Shown: positions 46,205-55,185, counted from the first letter of the stretch. The stretch is 64,000 nt of DNA from Phenylobacterium sp. (GCA_020402745.1 JADBYZ010000012.1:89415-153414); one strand, 5' to 3'. Notes: generated by a model not told the origin, from the sequence alone. A program made the numbers and translations.

Positions 46205-47017
46205 GATGTCGTCACAGGCGTTGGACGCCGCAAACGCCGCGATCGCAGCGTCGATGTCGACGTCCTCCTCAGGGGGGTAGAAGCGTGCCCAATCTGCAGT
46301 TAGGCTGGAGAATTCCAGGGCATAACCTTGGTCGCTGGACGTCAGATTGTCATAGGCCTCCAAAGGGTAGCCGAGACTCCCGAGGAAACGATCATCCACC
46401 GTTCCAACGGGTTGTTCAAAATCATAATGCTCTGGAACATCCACCATAAGAGGATGTCTGTGCAAAGCTTGGCACCTAATTCTCTCGGGCGTGATATCAT
46501 ATACGCAAGACGGCCACTCCCGAACGAACTTTCTGTAACCACCTCTTCTGGCTCTGAATAGAGTAAGTGGGTGTAGCACGGTCATGGCATTCTCTAGTAT
46601 ATTATCGTCAAATCTATCATATATTGAAAGAAATAAATCTTTCCATATTCTGATTCCTGGAAGTGTGATTACTTTGAATTCTGACTCCACGATTCTTAAG
46701 AATGCGCTCTTTGAGATCAGTGCATCAGGATTCTGATAAACAAATCTCCGAACTCCGGCCTGGTGCAAAGTCTTCGTCGCAGCCATATCGGCTGCTGAAG
46801 CGAAACGGTACTTGTTCTGACCGCTGTATGTGCCGCAGTCGAATATAATATCTACAAGACCGTCTAACTCTGAAACGTGCTCTTTCGTCGTTGAGCAAGC
46901 GATCGCGAATCCTGGAGGAAGAATTTCTCGAGTATATGGAAGTATATGCTCCTTATAGAAATCAATATACTCTCTACCCCAGACGGTAGTTACAATTACA
47001 TATGGAGGTTTTGTCAT
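46148..47017 (-). CDS. Tandem paralogue A, putative glycosyltransferase-like protein
   Basis: A 289-residue protein starting MTKPPYVIVTTVWGREYIDF. Strand VIVTTVWG, a helix, then FAIACSTTKEHVSELDG and LVDIIFDCG give a Rossmann-type start reminiscent of GT-A sugar transferases; FVYQNPDALISKSAFLRIVE, LFRARRGGYRKFV and YDNLTSSDQGYALEFSS are conserved with copy B. I do not recognise a family with certainty. It shares about 60 percent of positions with the next gene by eye and an identical C-terminus (RWFLQTEYEWRPKAANR). The gene is AT-richer than its surroundings except at the 3' end, pointing to transfer. ATG at 47017. Confidence 0.7.
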   Translation of the reverse strand: MTKPPYVIVTTVWGREYIDFYKEHILPYTREILPPGFAIACSTTKEHVSELDGLVDIIFDCGTYSGQNKYRFASAADMAATKTLHQAGVRRFVYQNPDALISKSAFLRIVESEFKVITLPGIRIWKDLFLSIYDRFDDNILENAMTVLHPLTLFRARRGGYRKFVREWPSCVYDITPERIRCQALHRHPLMVDVPEHYDFEQPVGTVDDRFLGSLGYPLEAYDNLTSSDQGYALEFSSLTADWARFYPPEEDVDIDAAIAAFAASNACDDIHRWFLQTEYEWRPKAANR

Positions 47018-47335
47018 TAGATGTCGCCCACAATAAAGCCCGCCGCCGCTACTCCGATTTACTTTGAACACCAACAAAATTGACGTCTTGGTGTGCTCTG
47101 TAAGTCCTATGTATTTCTGAACGAACCACTAGATAGACAGATTCTAGGGCAATTGTGAGCCTTCGGAAGGTCGATCAGATTGACGCACCATTGCCCCTTG
47201 CGCTTCCTTCCCTCTTCCCGAACCGCTCTGACTCCGGCCGTCGGCCGGCAGGCCAGTCGCTCGGGGACAAGTACGGCATTATCAGGTTAAACTGGCTGAG
47301 AAGGCGCCAGTCTTTCTGGCCTTGCCGGGAGGCGT
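47018..47335. other. Spacer between the tandem paralogues
   Basis: These 318 bp hold the AT-rich leader of paralogue A and the 3' flank of paralogue B. The B flank matches the A flank downstream of 46147, which shows that the duplicated unit includes some non-coding DNA. Confidence 0.6.
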
Positions 47336-47392
47336 CTATCGGTTGGCCGCCTTCGGTCGCCACTCGTACTCCGTCTGCAGGAACCAGCGATG
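47297..47392 (+). repeat. 96-bp direct repeat, copy 2
   Basis: Identical to 46109-46204. It covers the final codons of the second tandem paralogue and its immediate 3' flank. Confidence 0.9.
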
Positions 47393-48205
47393 AAGGTCCT
47401 CACAGGCGTTTGAAGCGAAAGCGGCGATCGCAGCGTCGATGTCGACGTCCGCCTCAGGGGGGTGGGCCTCCACGATTGTTGGAATCGTTCCTGAAAACTC
47501 AAGGGCATAACCCTGATCGCTGGACGTCAGATTGTCATAGGCCTCTAAGGGATGACCAAGACTCCCGAGAAACCCGATATCGACCGTACTGCCTGGGCAT
47601 ACATCCCAATTGTAGTTGTCAGGAATATCAAACATGAGAGGGTGCCTGTGGAGGGCCTGACACCGAATTCTCTCTGGAGTGATGTCATAAACGACCTGCG
47701 GCCATCCACGACTGAACCTGCGGTATCCCCCCCTCCGCGCCAATGAAAGCGTCATAGGATGGAGCACTGTAAGAGCGTTCTCGAGCAGTTCTTCGTCAAA
47801 CTCCTTGTAAATTAAAAGGAACAGATCCTTCCAAATGCGAATACCTGGCAATGTGATAACACTTGCTGATGTATCTCTAATTCTTATCCAAGCTTCCTTA
47901 GAGAATACGGCATCGGGATTCTGATAAACAAATCGTCGAATCCCCTTTTCATATAGAATTCGCATGACCTGCTTATCTAAGGACCATACGAAATCGTACT
48001 TACTTTGACCGATATAATTTCCTCCATCGAACACTATGTCGACTGCGCCCTGCAGCTCTTCGACATGCTCTTTAGTCGTCGCAGACGCAATGAAGAATCC
48101 TTCGGGCAAGATGCTCCGCGTATAGGGAAGGACATGATTTTTATAGAATTCGACATAATCGCGACCCCAGACCGTTGTGATGATCGCTATAGGTAGTTTT
48201 TCCAT
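47336..48205 (-). CDS. Tandem paralogue B, putative glycosyltransferase-like protein
   Basis: A 289-residue protein, MEKLPIAIITTVWGRDYVEF at the start, same length as paralogue A. Shared blocks include TTVWGR, LPYTR, STTKEHV/ATTKEHV, RRFVYQNPDA, VITLPGIRIWKDLFL, TVLHP and ERIRCQALHRHPLM. Differences are scattered through the N-terminal two thirds, whereas the last 19 codons are identical in DNA, suggesting gene conversion or recent repair of one end. A glycosyltransferase fold is inferred only. Oriented like A; it lies 318 bp upstream of it. Confidence 0.7.
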   Translation of the reverse strand: MEKLPIAIITTVWGRDYVEFYKNHVLPYTRSILPEGFFIASATTKEHVEELQGAVDIVFDGGNYIGQSKYDFVWSLDKQVMRILYEKGIRRFVYQNPDAVFSKEAWIRIRDTSASVITLPGIRIWKDLFLLIYKEFDEELLENALTVLHPMTLSLARRGGYRRFSRGWPQVVYDITPERIRCQALHRHPLMFDIPDNYNWDVCPGSTVDIGFLGSLGHPLEAYDNLTSSDQGYALEFSGTIPTIVEAHPPEADVDIDAAIAAFASNACEDLHRWFLQTEYEWRPKAANR

Positions 48206-48548
48206 TTGCTATTGTTTCCTCAATCTCAATTCGTTCCTTTTTCGGCGCAAGAAGGCATGGTGCAGGGGGCGACGACTTTGATCCCAACGAATCGAAGTGA
48301 AACACGACCTTCAGCTTCGCCCGGGCAGGCGCCCTTGTCGATCAGGCGCGCGCAGGTTGGGATTCACCTCGCGGGGGAACCGCAGTCTCTCCGCGATCGC
48401 TGAGGCAAGGGGAAGGATCTTCTCGACAGTCAGGGCGCGCCTCTCCGAAAGCCCCGATTATGCTCACTGCGGGCCTTGATCTGCGTCGGGCCGGTCCGCC
48501 CAACGCTGAGCGCAGGCCTCCGCACCGGGTGTGGTGGGGCGCCCTTCG
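48206..48548. other. Intergenic region upstream of the tandem pair
   Basis: The 343 bp between paralogue B start and the ABC ATPase gene stop contain the promoter region for paralogue B, AT-rich near 48206-48245, and then typical high-GC DNA. No gene is recognised. Confidence 0.5.
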
Positions 48549-49607
48549 TCACCCGGCGCGAGCGCGCTCACTGAGGTTCGTATCTCCGGCGTCGCTGAAC
48601 ACCACGGCGCTCGCAGAATCCAGCTTCAGGGTTACGGTTTGGCCGTGCGCTGGCGGCGCGGCCCTCCAGCGGACTGTGGCTTCGACGCCCCCGAGGTCCA
48701 GGATCAGCCTGTGGCCGTCGCCCGCGAAGCGGGTCGCCAGCACCCGGACATCTGCGCCCTCCGCGGCGGGCTGCAGGGATTCCGGGCGTATGCCGACGCG
48801 GACCGGCCCATCGCTTACCCCTGGAGCCGAAAGATCGCCCACCGCTGTCCTTACATGGCCTGCGACCGCCTGCCCGGGGATGACCACCATCTCGCCGAGA
48901 AGTCGGGCGGCGACCAGGCTCACGGGCCGCCGGTAGAGGACTTCTGGACCGCCCGTCTGCAGAATTCGCCCCTCTGACATCAGGAAGAGATCGTCGGCGA
49001 TGGCCATCGCCTCCTCAGGGTCATGGGTGACCACCAGCACGGTCGCACCAATCCGCCTCAAATCCTCGAGGAGTGCGTTGCGCACGGTCTCCTTCAGAAC
49101 GCCGTCCAATCCTGAGAAAGGCTCGTCCAGGAGGAGGATGGAGGGAGCCCGCGCGAGGGCTCTGGCGATCGCCACCCTCTGCTGTTCTCCGCCGGACAGG
49201 CTGTGCGGCCATTCGGACGCCAGCTGCGTGATATGAAACTGGTCCAGGAGGCTGAGCACCTGTCGGCGCCGGTCGGCCCGGGACAGGCCGGTCAGACCGA
49301 ATCCGACGTTGTCCTCGACATTCAGATGCGGAAAGAGCGCATTGTCCTGGAAGACCAGGCCCACCCCCCTCGCCTCAGGCGGCAGGGCGCCTTTCGCGGA
49401 GGCGACGAGCTGGCCACCGATCCTGATCTCTCCCTCGTCCGGGTGATCGAGTCCGGCGATCATTCTCAGGAGGGTGCTCTTGCCGCAGCCTGAGGGGCCA
49501 AGGAGGCAGGCGATCCGACCTGGATTCAGCTCAAGGCTGACGGCATCGACCACGGTGCGGGATCCGAAACGGCGGGAGACCTCGAGGAGTTCCAGCAGGG
49601 GGTTCAT
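48549..49607 (-). CDS. fbpC: Ferric iron ABC transporter ATP-binding protein
   Basis: A 352-residue ATPase: Walker A LLGPSGCGKSTLL (residues 36-48), Q-loop LVFQDNALFPHL, signature SLSGGEQQRVAIARAL, Walker B ILLLDEPFSGLD, and the H-loop VTHDPEEAMAI. The C-terminal third is a regulatory TOBE-like domain (VRVGIRPESLQPA). Length and C-domain fit FbpC/PotA-type importers, and the neighbours point to Fe(III). ATG overlaps the permease stop by 4 bp. Symbol given by family context. Confidence 0.9.
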   Translation of the reverse strand: MNPLLELLEVSRRFGSRTVVDAVSLELNPGRIACLLGPSGCGKSTLLRMIAGLDHPDEGEIRIGGQLVASAKGALPPEARGVGLVFQDNALFPHLNVEDNVGFGLTGLSRADRRRQVLSLLDQFHITQLASEWPHSLSGGEQQRVAIARALARAPSILLLDEPFSGLDGVLKETVRNALLEDLRRIGATVLVVTHDPEEAMAIADDLFLMSEGRILQTGGPEVLYRRPVSLVAARLLGEMVVIPGQAVAGHVRTAVGDLSAPGVSDGPVRVGIRPESLQPAAEGADVRVLATRFAGDGHRLILDLGGVEATVRWRAAPPAHGQTVTLKLDSASAVVFSDAGDTNLSERARAG

Positions 49608-51163
49608 GAGAGCCTTTCCCTTCCGGCTGGCGGGGCCGCAGAGGCGATCCGTCCTGTCAGCCAGATCACGGCGGGCAGGGAGAGGAACAGGATCATCAGG
49701 GACGGCGCCCCGGCCTGCCCAAGCCGCTCGTCCAGGGCGTAGTTGTTGGCGATCACCGCCAGGGTGTCGAAGTTGAAGGGCCTCAGGATGAGGGTGGCCG
49801 GAAGCTCCTTCAGGATGTCCACCAACACGATCAGCCCGGCGGTCAGGAGCGAGCCGCCGGCAAGGGGAAGCCGGATCGACAGGGCGCTGGCGACCTCGCT
49901 GCGTCCCAGGGTCCGCGCCGCCTGCGGAAGGGAGGGGCGGATGCGGGTGAGCCCGGCGTCGATGGGCTCCAGGGCGGAGGCCATGAGCCTCGCCGCATAG
50001 GCCAGGATCAGCAGGACCAGGGCCAGGGCCGTTCCCGACCCGGGGAAGAGGCTCCAGATCACCCCTGCAGGGGCGAGGAGGCCGATGGCCATGACGGCGC
50101 CTGGCGTCGCATAGCCCAGGCTGGCCAGCCGCACGAGGCGCGGGCGCCGCTCAGATCCCAGCGCCAGCAGGGTGGCGAGCCCCACCGTCACCAGCGCCCC
50201 GGCGATGGCAAGGCCCAGGCTGTTCCGGGCGGCGATCGCAAGGCGGCTCCAGTCCGGGGACTGCGCCCCCAGGTGCGCCAGCAACCATCCGGCCGGGACC
50301 AGGAGGCCGGCGCAGAGCAGGAAGAGGCAAAAGGCGGCGGCGGCCAGGCCCGGTCCCCGGTCGAGGGGGACCGGTTCCGGGGACCGCCATCGCGTCTTGC
50401 CCGTCTCATGTATGCGGCCCCTCCGGCCCGCCCGTTCGATCCAGAGCAGCACGGCCGCCGCCGCCAGGAGGGGAAGGGCGAACCGGGCGGCGCTGACGGT
50501 CGAGCCATAGACCGACCAGGCCCGGACCACGCCGGTGGTCAGGGTCTGGACGCTGAGGAAGTAAACGGCGCCGTAGTCCGCCAGCGTCTCCATGACGGCC
50601 AGGGCGACACCGGCCCCCAGGGCCGGGCGGGTCAGCGGCAGGGCGACCTTGAAGAAGGCGGCGGCGCTCCCGAGCCCCAGCATCCGGGCGGCGTCCAGGG
50701 CCGAGCCGGGAAGGTTCAGGAAGGCGGCGCGCATGGCGAGGAAGACATAAGGATAGAAGGCCGCCGAAAGGACAAAGACCGCGCCGCCGGGGCTGCGGAT
50801 CTCGAAGGGCAGGTCCTGGCCGGTGAGGTCCCGGATCGCGCTCCTGAGGGGCCCTGCCACATCCAGCAGGTCGGCGTAGCCATAGGCCACGGCGAAGGCG
50901 GGCATGGCCAGGGGCAGGGCGAGGGCCCAGCTGAAGACCGACCTGCCCGGGAACCTGTGCATCACCACCAGCCAGGCCGCCACGGCGCCGGCGACGGCGG
51001 TGAACGCTCCGACCCCCAGGGCCAGGATAGCCGTCGTCGCGGCGTACCTAAGAACATCGGACAGGGGGATCCGTGCGGCGCCTTCGCCGAAGGCCGCCGC
51101 CAGGACACCGGACAGGGGCAGGAGGACCACGGCCGCCGCGCAGGCGGCCAGGACGCCGATCAC
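49604..51163 (-). CDS. fbpB: Ferric iron ABC transporter permease
   Basis: A 519-residue membrane protein with two repeated permease halves, about twelve spans; EAA-type loops are at ALDAARMLGLGSAAAFFKVALP (first half) and LPQAARTLGRSEVASALSIRLP (second half). Fused-double permeases are typical of FbpB/CysTW-like iron systems. The GTG at 51163 is uncertain: the frame is open upstream towards the fbpA stop and reads sensibly (SPRPSFGTPGSR), so the real start may be an alternative codon near 51200. Operon fbpA-fbpB-fbpC. Confidence 0.9.
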   Translation of the reverse strand: MIGVLAACAAAVVLLPLSGVLAAAFGEGAARIPLSDVLRYAATTAILALGVGAFTAVAGAVAAWLVVMHRFPGRSVFSWALALPLAMPAFAVAYGYADLLDVAGPLRSAIRDLTGQDLPFEIRSPGGAVFVLSAAFYPYVFLAMRAAFLNLPGSALDAARMLGLGSAAAFFKVALPLTRPALGAGVALAVMETLADYGAVYFLSVQTLTTGVVRAWSVYGSTVSAARFALPLLAAAAVLLWIERAGRRGRIHETGKTRWRSPEPVPLDRGPGLAAAAFCLFLLCAGLLVPAGWLLAHLGAQSPDWSRLAIAARNSLGLAIAGALVTVGLATLLALGSERRPRLVRLASLGYATPGAVMAIGLLAPAGVIWSLFPGSGTALALVLLILAYAARLMASALEPIDAGLTRIRPSLPQAARTLGRSEVASALSIRLPLAGGSLLTAGLIVLVDILKELPATLILRPFNFDTLAVIANNYALDERLGQAGAPSLMILFLSLPAVIWLTGRIASAAPPAGRERLS

Positions 51164-51198
51164 CCGGGAGCCGGGGGTCCCGAATGAGGGGCGGGGGC

Positions 51199-52224
51199 TC
51201 AGCGCCAGCCCGCCGCGCTCATGATGGACTGGGCCTCCGGTTGGCGGCGGGCGAAAGCCGAGGCGCTCATCGGGTGCGCCTTGAAGCCCGCATAGGCCCG
51301 AACCGACTCCGGCGCCTCCACCTCCGGCGAGACCGGGAACTCGGAGTTATTCGCCGCAATATGGGCCTGGGCCGCCGGAGAGGTCAGGAACTCCATGAGC
51401 TGGACCGCGTTCTCCCGGTTGGGCGAGGCCTTCGCCAGGCCGAGGCCGGCGATGTTCACGTGGGATCCCTGGCCGTCGAGGCTGGGGAAGGCCAGCTTGA
51501 CCTTCTCGGTGACGGCCCGGTCGGCCGCGTCCTCCCCTGACGCCATGCCCAGGTAATAATAGCTGTTGGTGATCGCGACCTCACAGACCCCCGCGGCGAC
51601 GGCGCGGATCTGGTCCCGGTCTCCGCCCTCGGGAGGGCGAGCCATGTTGGCGACGACGCCCTTCGCCCAGGCCTCGGCCTTCTGCGGCCCCCAGGCCTCG
51701 ATCAGGGCGCCCATCAGGGACAGGTTGTAAATGCTGTCCGAGGACCGGACGCAGATCTTGCCGCGGAAGCGCGGGCCCGCCAGCTCGGCATAGTCGTCGA
51801 CCTCCTCGGGCTTCACCTTGGCCGCGTCGTAGGCGACCACTCGCGCCCGTCGGGAGAAGCCGAACCAGGCGCCATCGGGTTCCCGCAGGGCGGCGGGTAT
51901 GCGGGCCTCAAGGGTTTGAGACTTGAGCGGCTGGAAGAGCCCCGCCTCCTGGGCCCTCCACAGCGCTCCGGCATCGGCGGCGATGAAGACGTCGGCGGGG
52001 CTGTTGGCGCCCTCGGCCTTCAGGCGGGCGACCAGCTCGTCGGCCTTGCCCTCGATCCTGTTGACCTTGATCCCCGTCTCCCGGGTGAACTGCTCATAGA
52101 GGGCCAGGTCGCTGTCGTAGTGCCGGGCGGTGTAGACATTCACCACCTTCTCCGCCGGCGGCGGGGCGGAGCAGGCCGCCATGCCAAGAAGGGAGACGGA
52201 GAGGAGTTTCAGGAGGGGTTTCAC
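51199..52224 (-). CDS. fbpA: Ferric iron ABC transporter substrate-binding lipoprotein
   Basis: About 341 residues. GTG at 52224 starts a lipoprotein signal peptide VKPLLKLLSVSLLGMAACSA (lipobox GMAAC). The mature protein is an FbpA/FutA type: VVNVYTARHYDSDLALYEQF, ADVFIAADAGALWRAQEAGLF and ITNSYYYLGMASGEDA, whose clustered Tyr residues commonly bind Fe(III). ATG codons further upstream exist but would extend the signal peptide implausibly. A Fur-like palindrome lies 47 bp upstream, so iron limitation should induce the operon. Confidence 0.9.
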   Translation of the reverse strand: MKPLLKLLSVSLLGMAACSAPPPAEKVVNVYTARHYDSDLALYEQFTRETGIKVNRIEGKADELVARLKAEGANSPADVFIAADAGALWRAQEAGLFQPLKSQTLEARIPAALREPDGAWFGFSRRARVVAYDAAKVKPEEVDDYAELAGPRFRGKICVRSSDSIYNLSLMGALIEAWGPQKAEAWAKGVVANMARPPEGGDRDQIRAVAAGVCEVAITNSYYYLGMASGEDAADRAVTEKVKLAFPSLDGQGSHVNIAGLGLAKASPNRENAVQLMEFLTSPAAQAHIAANNSEFPVSPEVEAPESVRAYAGFKAHPMSASAFARRQPEAQSIMSAAGWR

Positions 52225-52270
52225 GGATTGAGCCTTTCGGACGGCGGCGAGGTTCGGCGAGCAACTTGTT

Positions 52271-52287
52271 TTGAGAAGCATTCGCAA
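52271..52287 (-). promoter_or_regulatory. Fur-box-like palindrome upstream of fbpA
   Basis: On the minus strand TTGCGAA TGC TTCTCAA: two 7-base arms around 3 bases, 6 of 7 positions complementary. It resembles the TTGAGAATGATTCTCAA-type Fur site and is placed where a promoter for fbpA would be. Confidence 0.6.
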
Positions 52288-52376
52288 AACGGATGCACTG
52301 TGGGTCGTTGGCCGTCAAGTGCGGGGCCGTACCCCAGGGTCCCGATCTTTACGCCGTCCGTCCGAGGCGCGTGCGT

Positions 52377-53915
52377 CTAATCGAAGTCCAGGGCCAGCTG
52401 GGCGCTGTCCGTGGGCTTGGCCCGGCCTCGCCGCCTGTCGCCCGCCCCGGGCAAGCCGGACTTGCGGCTTCCGTGCTTGGTGGCGATGAGCCGGGCGGCG
52501 CCCTTGTGGCCGCTGTCCCGGCGCAGGGTGTGAAGGGTCTCGCGGGCCACGCGCATGGCCCCCGCGTTGTCGACGACCGGGGCGGGATAGTCGAGACCGG
52601 TCGCCCCCTCCCAGCGCCAGGGCTCCTGGAGGAAGGCGTCGGGGACGGCGGCGAGTTCAGGAACCCAGGCCCGGACGAAGGCGCCGTCAGGATCCTGGTC
52701 GTGACCCTGCTTCACGGGGTTGTAGATCCGCAGCGTATTGATGCCCGTCGTGCCGGACTGCATCTGCACCTGCGGCCAATGGATCCCCGCCTCATAGTCC
52801 ACGAACTTCCGCGCCAGGTGCAGGCCGCTTTCCCGCCAGGGAAGCCAGAGTTGGTAGCTGGCGAAGGACATCAGCATGGCGCGCATGCGGAAGTTGATCC
52901 AGCCATGGGCGTCCAGCGCCCGCATGCAGGCGTCGAGGAAGGGATAGCCGGTCAGGCCCCGGCTCCAGGCCTCCAGGCGGTCCGGATCGGCCTCGCAGGG
53001 GCGCACGCCGTCGTAGGCCCGGTGGAGGTTCTCGAACTCGATCCGCGGCTCGTCCTCCAGCTTCTGGACGAAGTGGCAGCGCCAGTGCTGGCGTCCCGAG
53101 AAGGAGGCCAGGGACCCCCGCCACCGTCCGGCGTCGGGAGCGGCCGACATCCGGAGCTCGCGCTGGCGCGCCCAGGTCGCCTGGGCGACCTCCCGCATGG
53201 AGATCGTCCCCCAGGTGAGGTGGGGCGAGAGCCGCGAACTGGAGCCATAGGCCGTGACCGGGCTCGACATCTCCCGGCGATAGTCGCGGCCGCGACCGGA
53301 CAGGAAGCTCTCCAGCACCTCCAGCGCGGCGGCGCGTCCGCCTGCCTGGCGATGGGGGCAGGGATCGGGCGCCAGGCCGAGCTCGCCCGCCGACGGAAGC
53401 TGCGCCGGCCAGTCTCCGCCAAGGGGAACAAGCCCTTCGGGCGGCGGCGTCGTCGGCCTGGCCATGTCCCGGTCCCAGGCCTGGGCCCAGCCGTTCCTGG
53501 ACTTCAGGCGGCGGATCACGCCGAACTGGCGTTCCTCTCGCCAGGGAAGGCCCGCCGCCTTCGCCCAGGCGCTGACGGCGAGGTCCCGGGCGTAGGTCCA
53601 GCCGTTCCCGGTTTCCTCGTGGCTCCAGAGGCCGGCGACGCCATGGCGCTCATGGATGCGGCCCAGCACCTTCACAGCCTCCCCGACCTCGACGCACAGG
53701 GGCTGGCCCAGCCGGGCCAGCGAAACGGCGAGTTCCTCGAGGCACTCCGCGGCGAAGGCCCACTGCCTTCCGGACGCGTCCCGCTGGGCCCAGAGCCCGG
53801 GCTCGACGATGTAGAGGGGAAGCACCGGCCCTGCGGCGGCGGCCAGGGCGAGGGGGCGGTGGTCGACGATGCGCAGGTCGCGCTTGAACCAGACCACCTG
53901 CAGGGGACGCCTCAC
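52377..53915 (-). CDS. Photolyase/cryptochrome family protein A
   Basis: A 512-residue flavoprotein with the usual order: an N-terminal alpha/beta antenna domain (MRRPLQVVWFKRDLRIVDHR) and a C-terminal FAD domain (SRLSPHLTWGTISMREVAQA, TGYPFLDACMRALDAHGWIN, then FRMRAMLMSFASYQLWLPW). Where classical photolyases have DADLASNTLGWQW, this protein reads DYEAGIHWPQVQMQSGTTGIN, an atypical active-site loop, so it may be a cryptochrome-like or divergent photolyase. The tail is basic (RDSGHKGAARLIATKHGSRK). ATG overlaps the upstream photolyase-like gene B by 4 bp; both lie downstream of selA. Confidence 0.88.
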   Translation of the reverse strand: MRRPLQVVWFKRDLRIVDHRPLALAAAAGPVLPLYIVEPGLWAQRDASGRQWAFAAECLEELAVSLARLGQPLCVEVGEAVKVLGRIHERHGVAGLWSHEETGNGWTYARDLAVSAWAKAAGLPWREERQFGVIRRLKSRNGWAQAWDRDMARPTTPPPEGLVPLGGDWPAQLPSAGELGLAPDPCPHRQAGGRAAALEVLESFLSGRGRDYRREMSSPVTAYGSSSRLSPHLTWGTISMREVAQATWARQRELRMSAAPDAGRWRGSLASFSGRQHWRCHFVQKLEDEPRIEFENLHRAYDGVRPCEADPDRLEAWSRGLTGYPFLDACMRALDAHGWINFRMRAMLMSFASYQLWLPWRESGLHLARKFVDYEAGIHWPQVQMQSGTTGINTLRIYNPVKQGHDQDPDGAFVRAWVPELAAVPDAFLQEPWRWEGATGLDYPAPVVDNAGAMRVARETLHTLRRDSGHKGAARLIATKHGSRKSGLPGAGDRRRGRAKPTDSAQLALDFD

Positions 53916-55111
53916 CGGGACCTCCCTTGGTCCAGCAAGGCCGGGATCTGTTTGCGGAAGGCGAAGAAGCCTGCCGTCGCATGGGGCCAGAAGCGGGAGT
54001 CCCAGTCCCGGCGGACCTGGATGAGCCGAAGGCCCTCGGCCTCAAGCGCCTGCGCGGCCTGCGCCAGGGCGTCCGCCGTGGGGCCAATGGGGGCGAAGGG
54101 GGTGACAAGGGTCCGCACCTGCGCCGCCCGGGCTGCGGCGACCAAGGCGTCGGAGTCGAGGCTGTCCATGAGGGTCACCGGCCCCTCCATCCGCCCCGCC
54201 AGGCGGTCGGCGGCGTCCCCTGCCGCGCCGGCCGCGAACCGGGCGGAGGCCTCGCCAAGGGAGAGGCGGGGATCCGCTGTGACGATCGCCGCGGCTGCGG
54301 CCGCAGGGTCGATCCCGCCAAGGTCGGGGGCCAGGTCCTCCGGCGTCGCCAGCAGCAGGAAGGGTCCAGGAGGCGGGGCGTCGGCGGCTGGCGGCAGGGT
54401 GGCTGGGGGTTCCGGCAACGCCTCCGCCAGGGCAGGGGCCTCCGTCGCCAGGCCGTTGGGGGCGAAGCGGCCGCCGGTGAAGCGGGCGATGTTCTCCCGG
54501 GTCGCCAGGTAGGTCTTCCCCGGGGTCTGCAGGCCCGCCACCCAACGCCAGGACAGGGTGTTGCTGGCCGGGTCGGCGTCGATAAGCTGGCGCAGGAAGA
54601 GATCCGCTCCCAGGGCCCAGGGCAGGCGCAGGGTGAAGATCCAGATCGAGGCGAACCACATGCGCGCGTGGTTGTGGAGGTAGCCGGTCCGGGCGAGTTC
54701 GTGGGCCCAGTCGTCGAAGCCCTCTATGCCCGTACGGCCCGCCTCGGCGTCGGCGAGGGCCTGCTCGTCAACCCCGCCGCCCCGCTGGCGGTCGCGGGTC
54801 TCCAGGAACCGGGACCAGACGGAAGGCCGCATTTCCAGCCAGCCCTTCCAGTAGGTGCGCCAAAGCACCTCCTGGATGAACTTGTCCGCGCCGGCGATCC
54901 CGTGGGTCTGCAGGACCTCATCGACCACCTCGGCTTCCGTGATCACCCGGTGGCGCAGGTAGGGGGAGAGCCGTGAGACGGCGCCGGGTTCGCCAGGTCC
55001 CGGGTCCAGGTTGCGGCCCTCTGCATAGGCGCGCCCCGCCGCCGGGACAAAGCCGGCAAGGCGCTCAAGGGCGGCCTGGCGGGTCGGCGGGAACATCCCG
55101 GGTTCTGGCAC
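53912..55111 (-). CDS. Photolyase-related FAD protein B with the FAD domain first
   Basis: A 399-residue protein that opens with photolyase FAD-domain sequence: AVSRLSPYLRHRVITEAEVV near residue 45, FIQEVLWRTYWKGWLEMRP, GYLHNHARMWFASIWIFTLRL and DADPASNTLSWRWVAGLQTP, ending in TYLATRENI. No antenna domain precedes it. Instead, after a Pro/Ala linker, residues about 230-399 look alpha/beta (FLLLATPEDLAPDLGG, LMDSLDSDALVAAARAAQVR) and end RRDWDSRFWPHATAGFFAFR, which is like the end of an antenna domain. This suggests a circular permutation of the photolyase order. Photorepair or light sensing is inferred. ATG at 55111, 74 bp after selA. Confidence 0.82.
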   Translation of the reverse strand: MPEPGMFPPTRQAALERLAGFVPAAGRAYAEGRNLDPGPGEPGAVSRLSPYLRHRVITEAEVVDEVLQTHGIAGADKFIQEVLWRTYWKGWLEMRPSVWSRFLETRDRQRGGGVDEQALADAEAGRTGIEGFDDWAHELARTGYLHNHARMWFASIWIFTLRLPWALGADLFLRQLIDADPASNTLSWRWVAGLQTPGKTYLATRENIARFTGGRFAPNGLATEAPALAEALPEPPATLPPAADAPPPGPFLLLATPEDLAPDLGGIDPAAAAAAIVTADPRLSLGEASARFAAGAAGDAADRLAGRMEGPVTLMDSLDSDALVAAARAAQVRTLVTPFAPIGPTADALAQAAQALEAEGLRLIQVRRDWDSRFWPHATAGFFAFRKQIPALLDQGRSR

Positions 55112-55185
55112 AGCGTCCCTCTGGTCCCGTCGTCGGCGCGGGGCGGCCTCCGCCTGTCCCCATGCCGGCCATATGTCGCCGCGCC

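Noticed and set aside
52293-54512. Long + strand frame of 739 codons across both photolyase genes
   Set aside because: Antisense to two genes with clear FAD-domain motifs; the product is Gly/Arg/Pro-rich without domain features.
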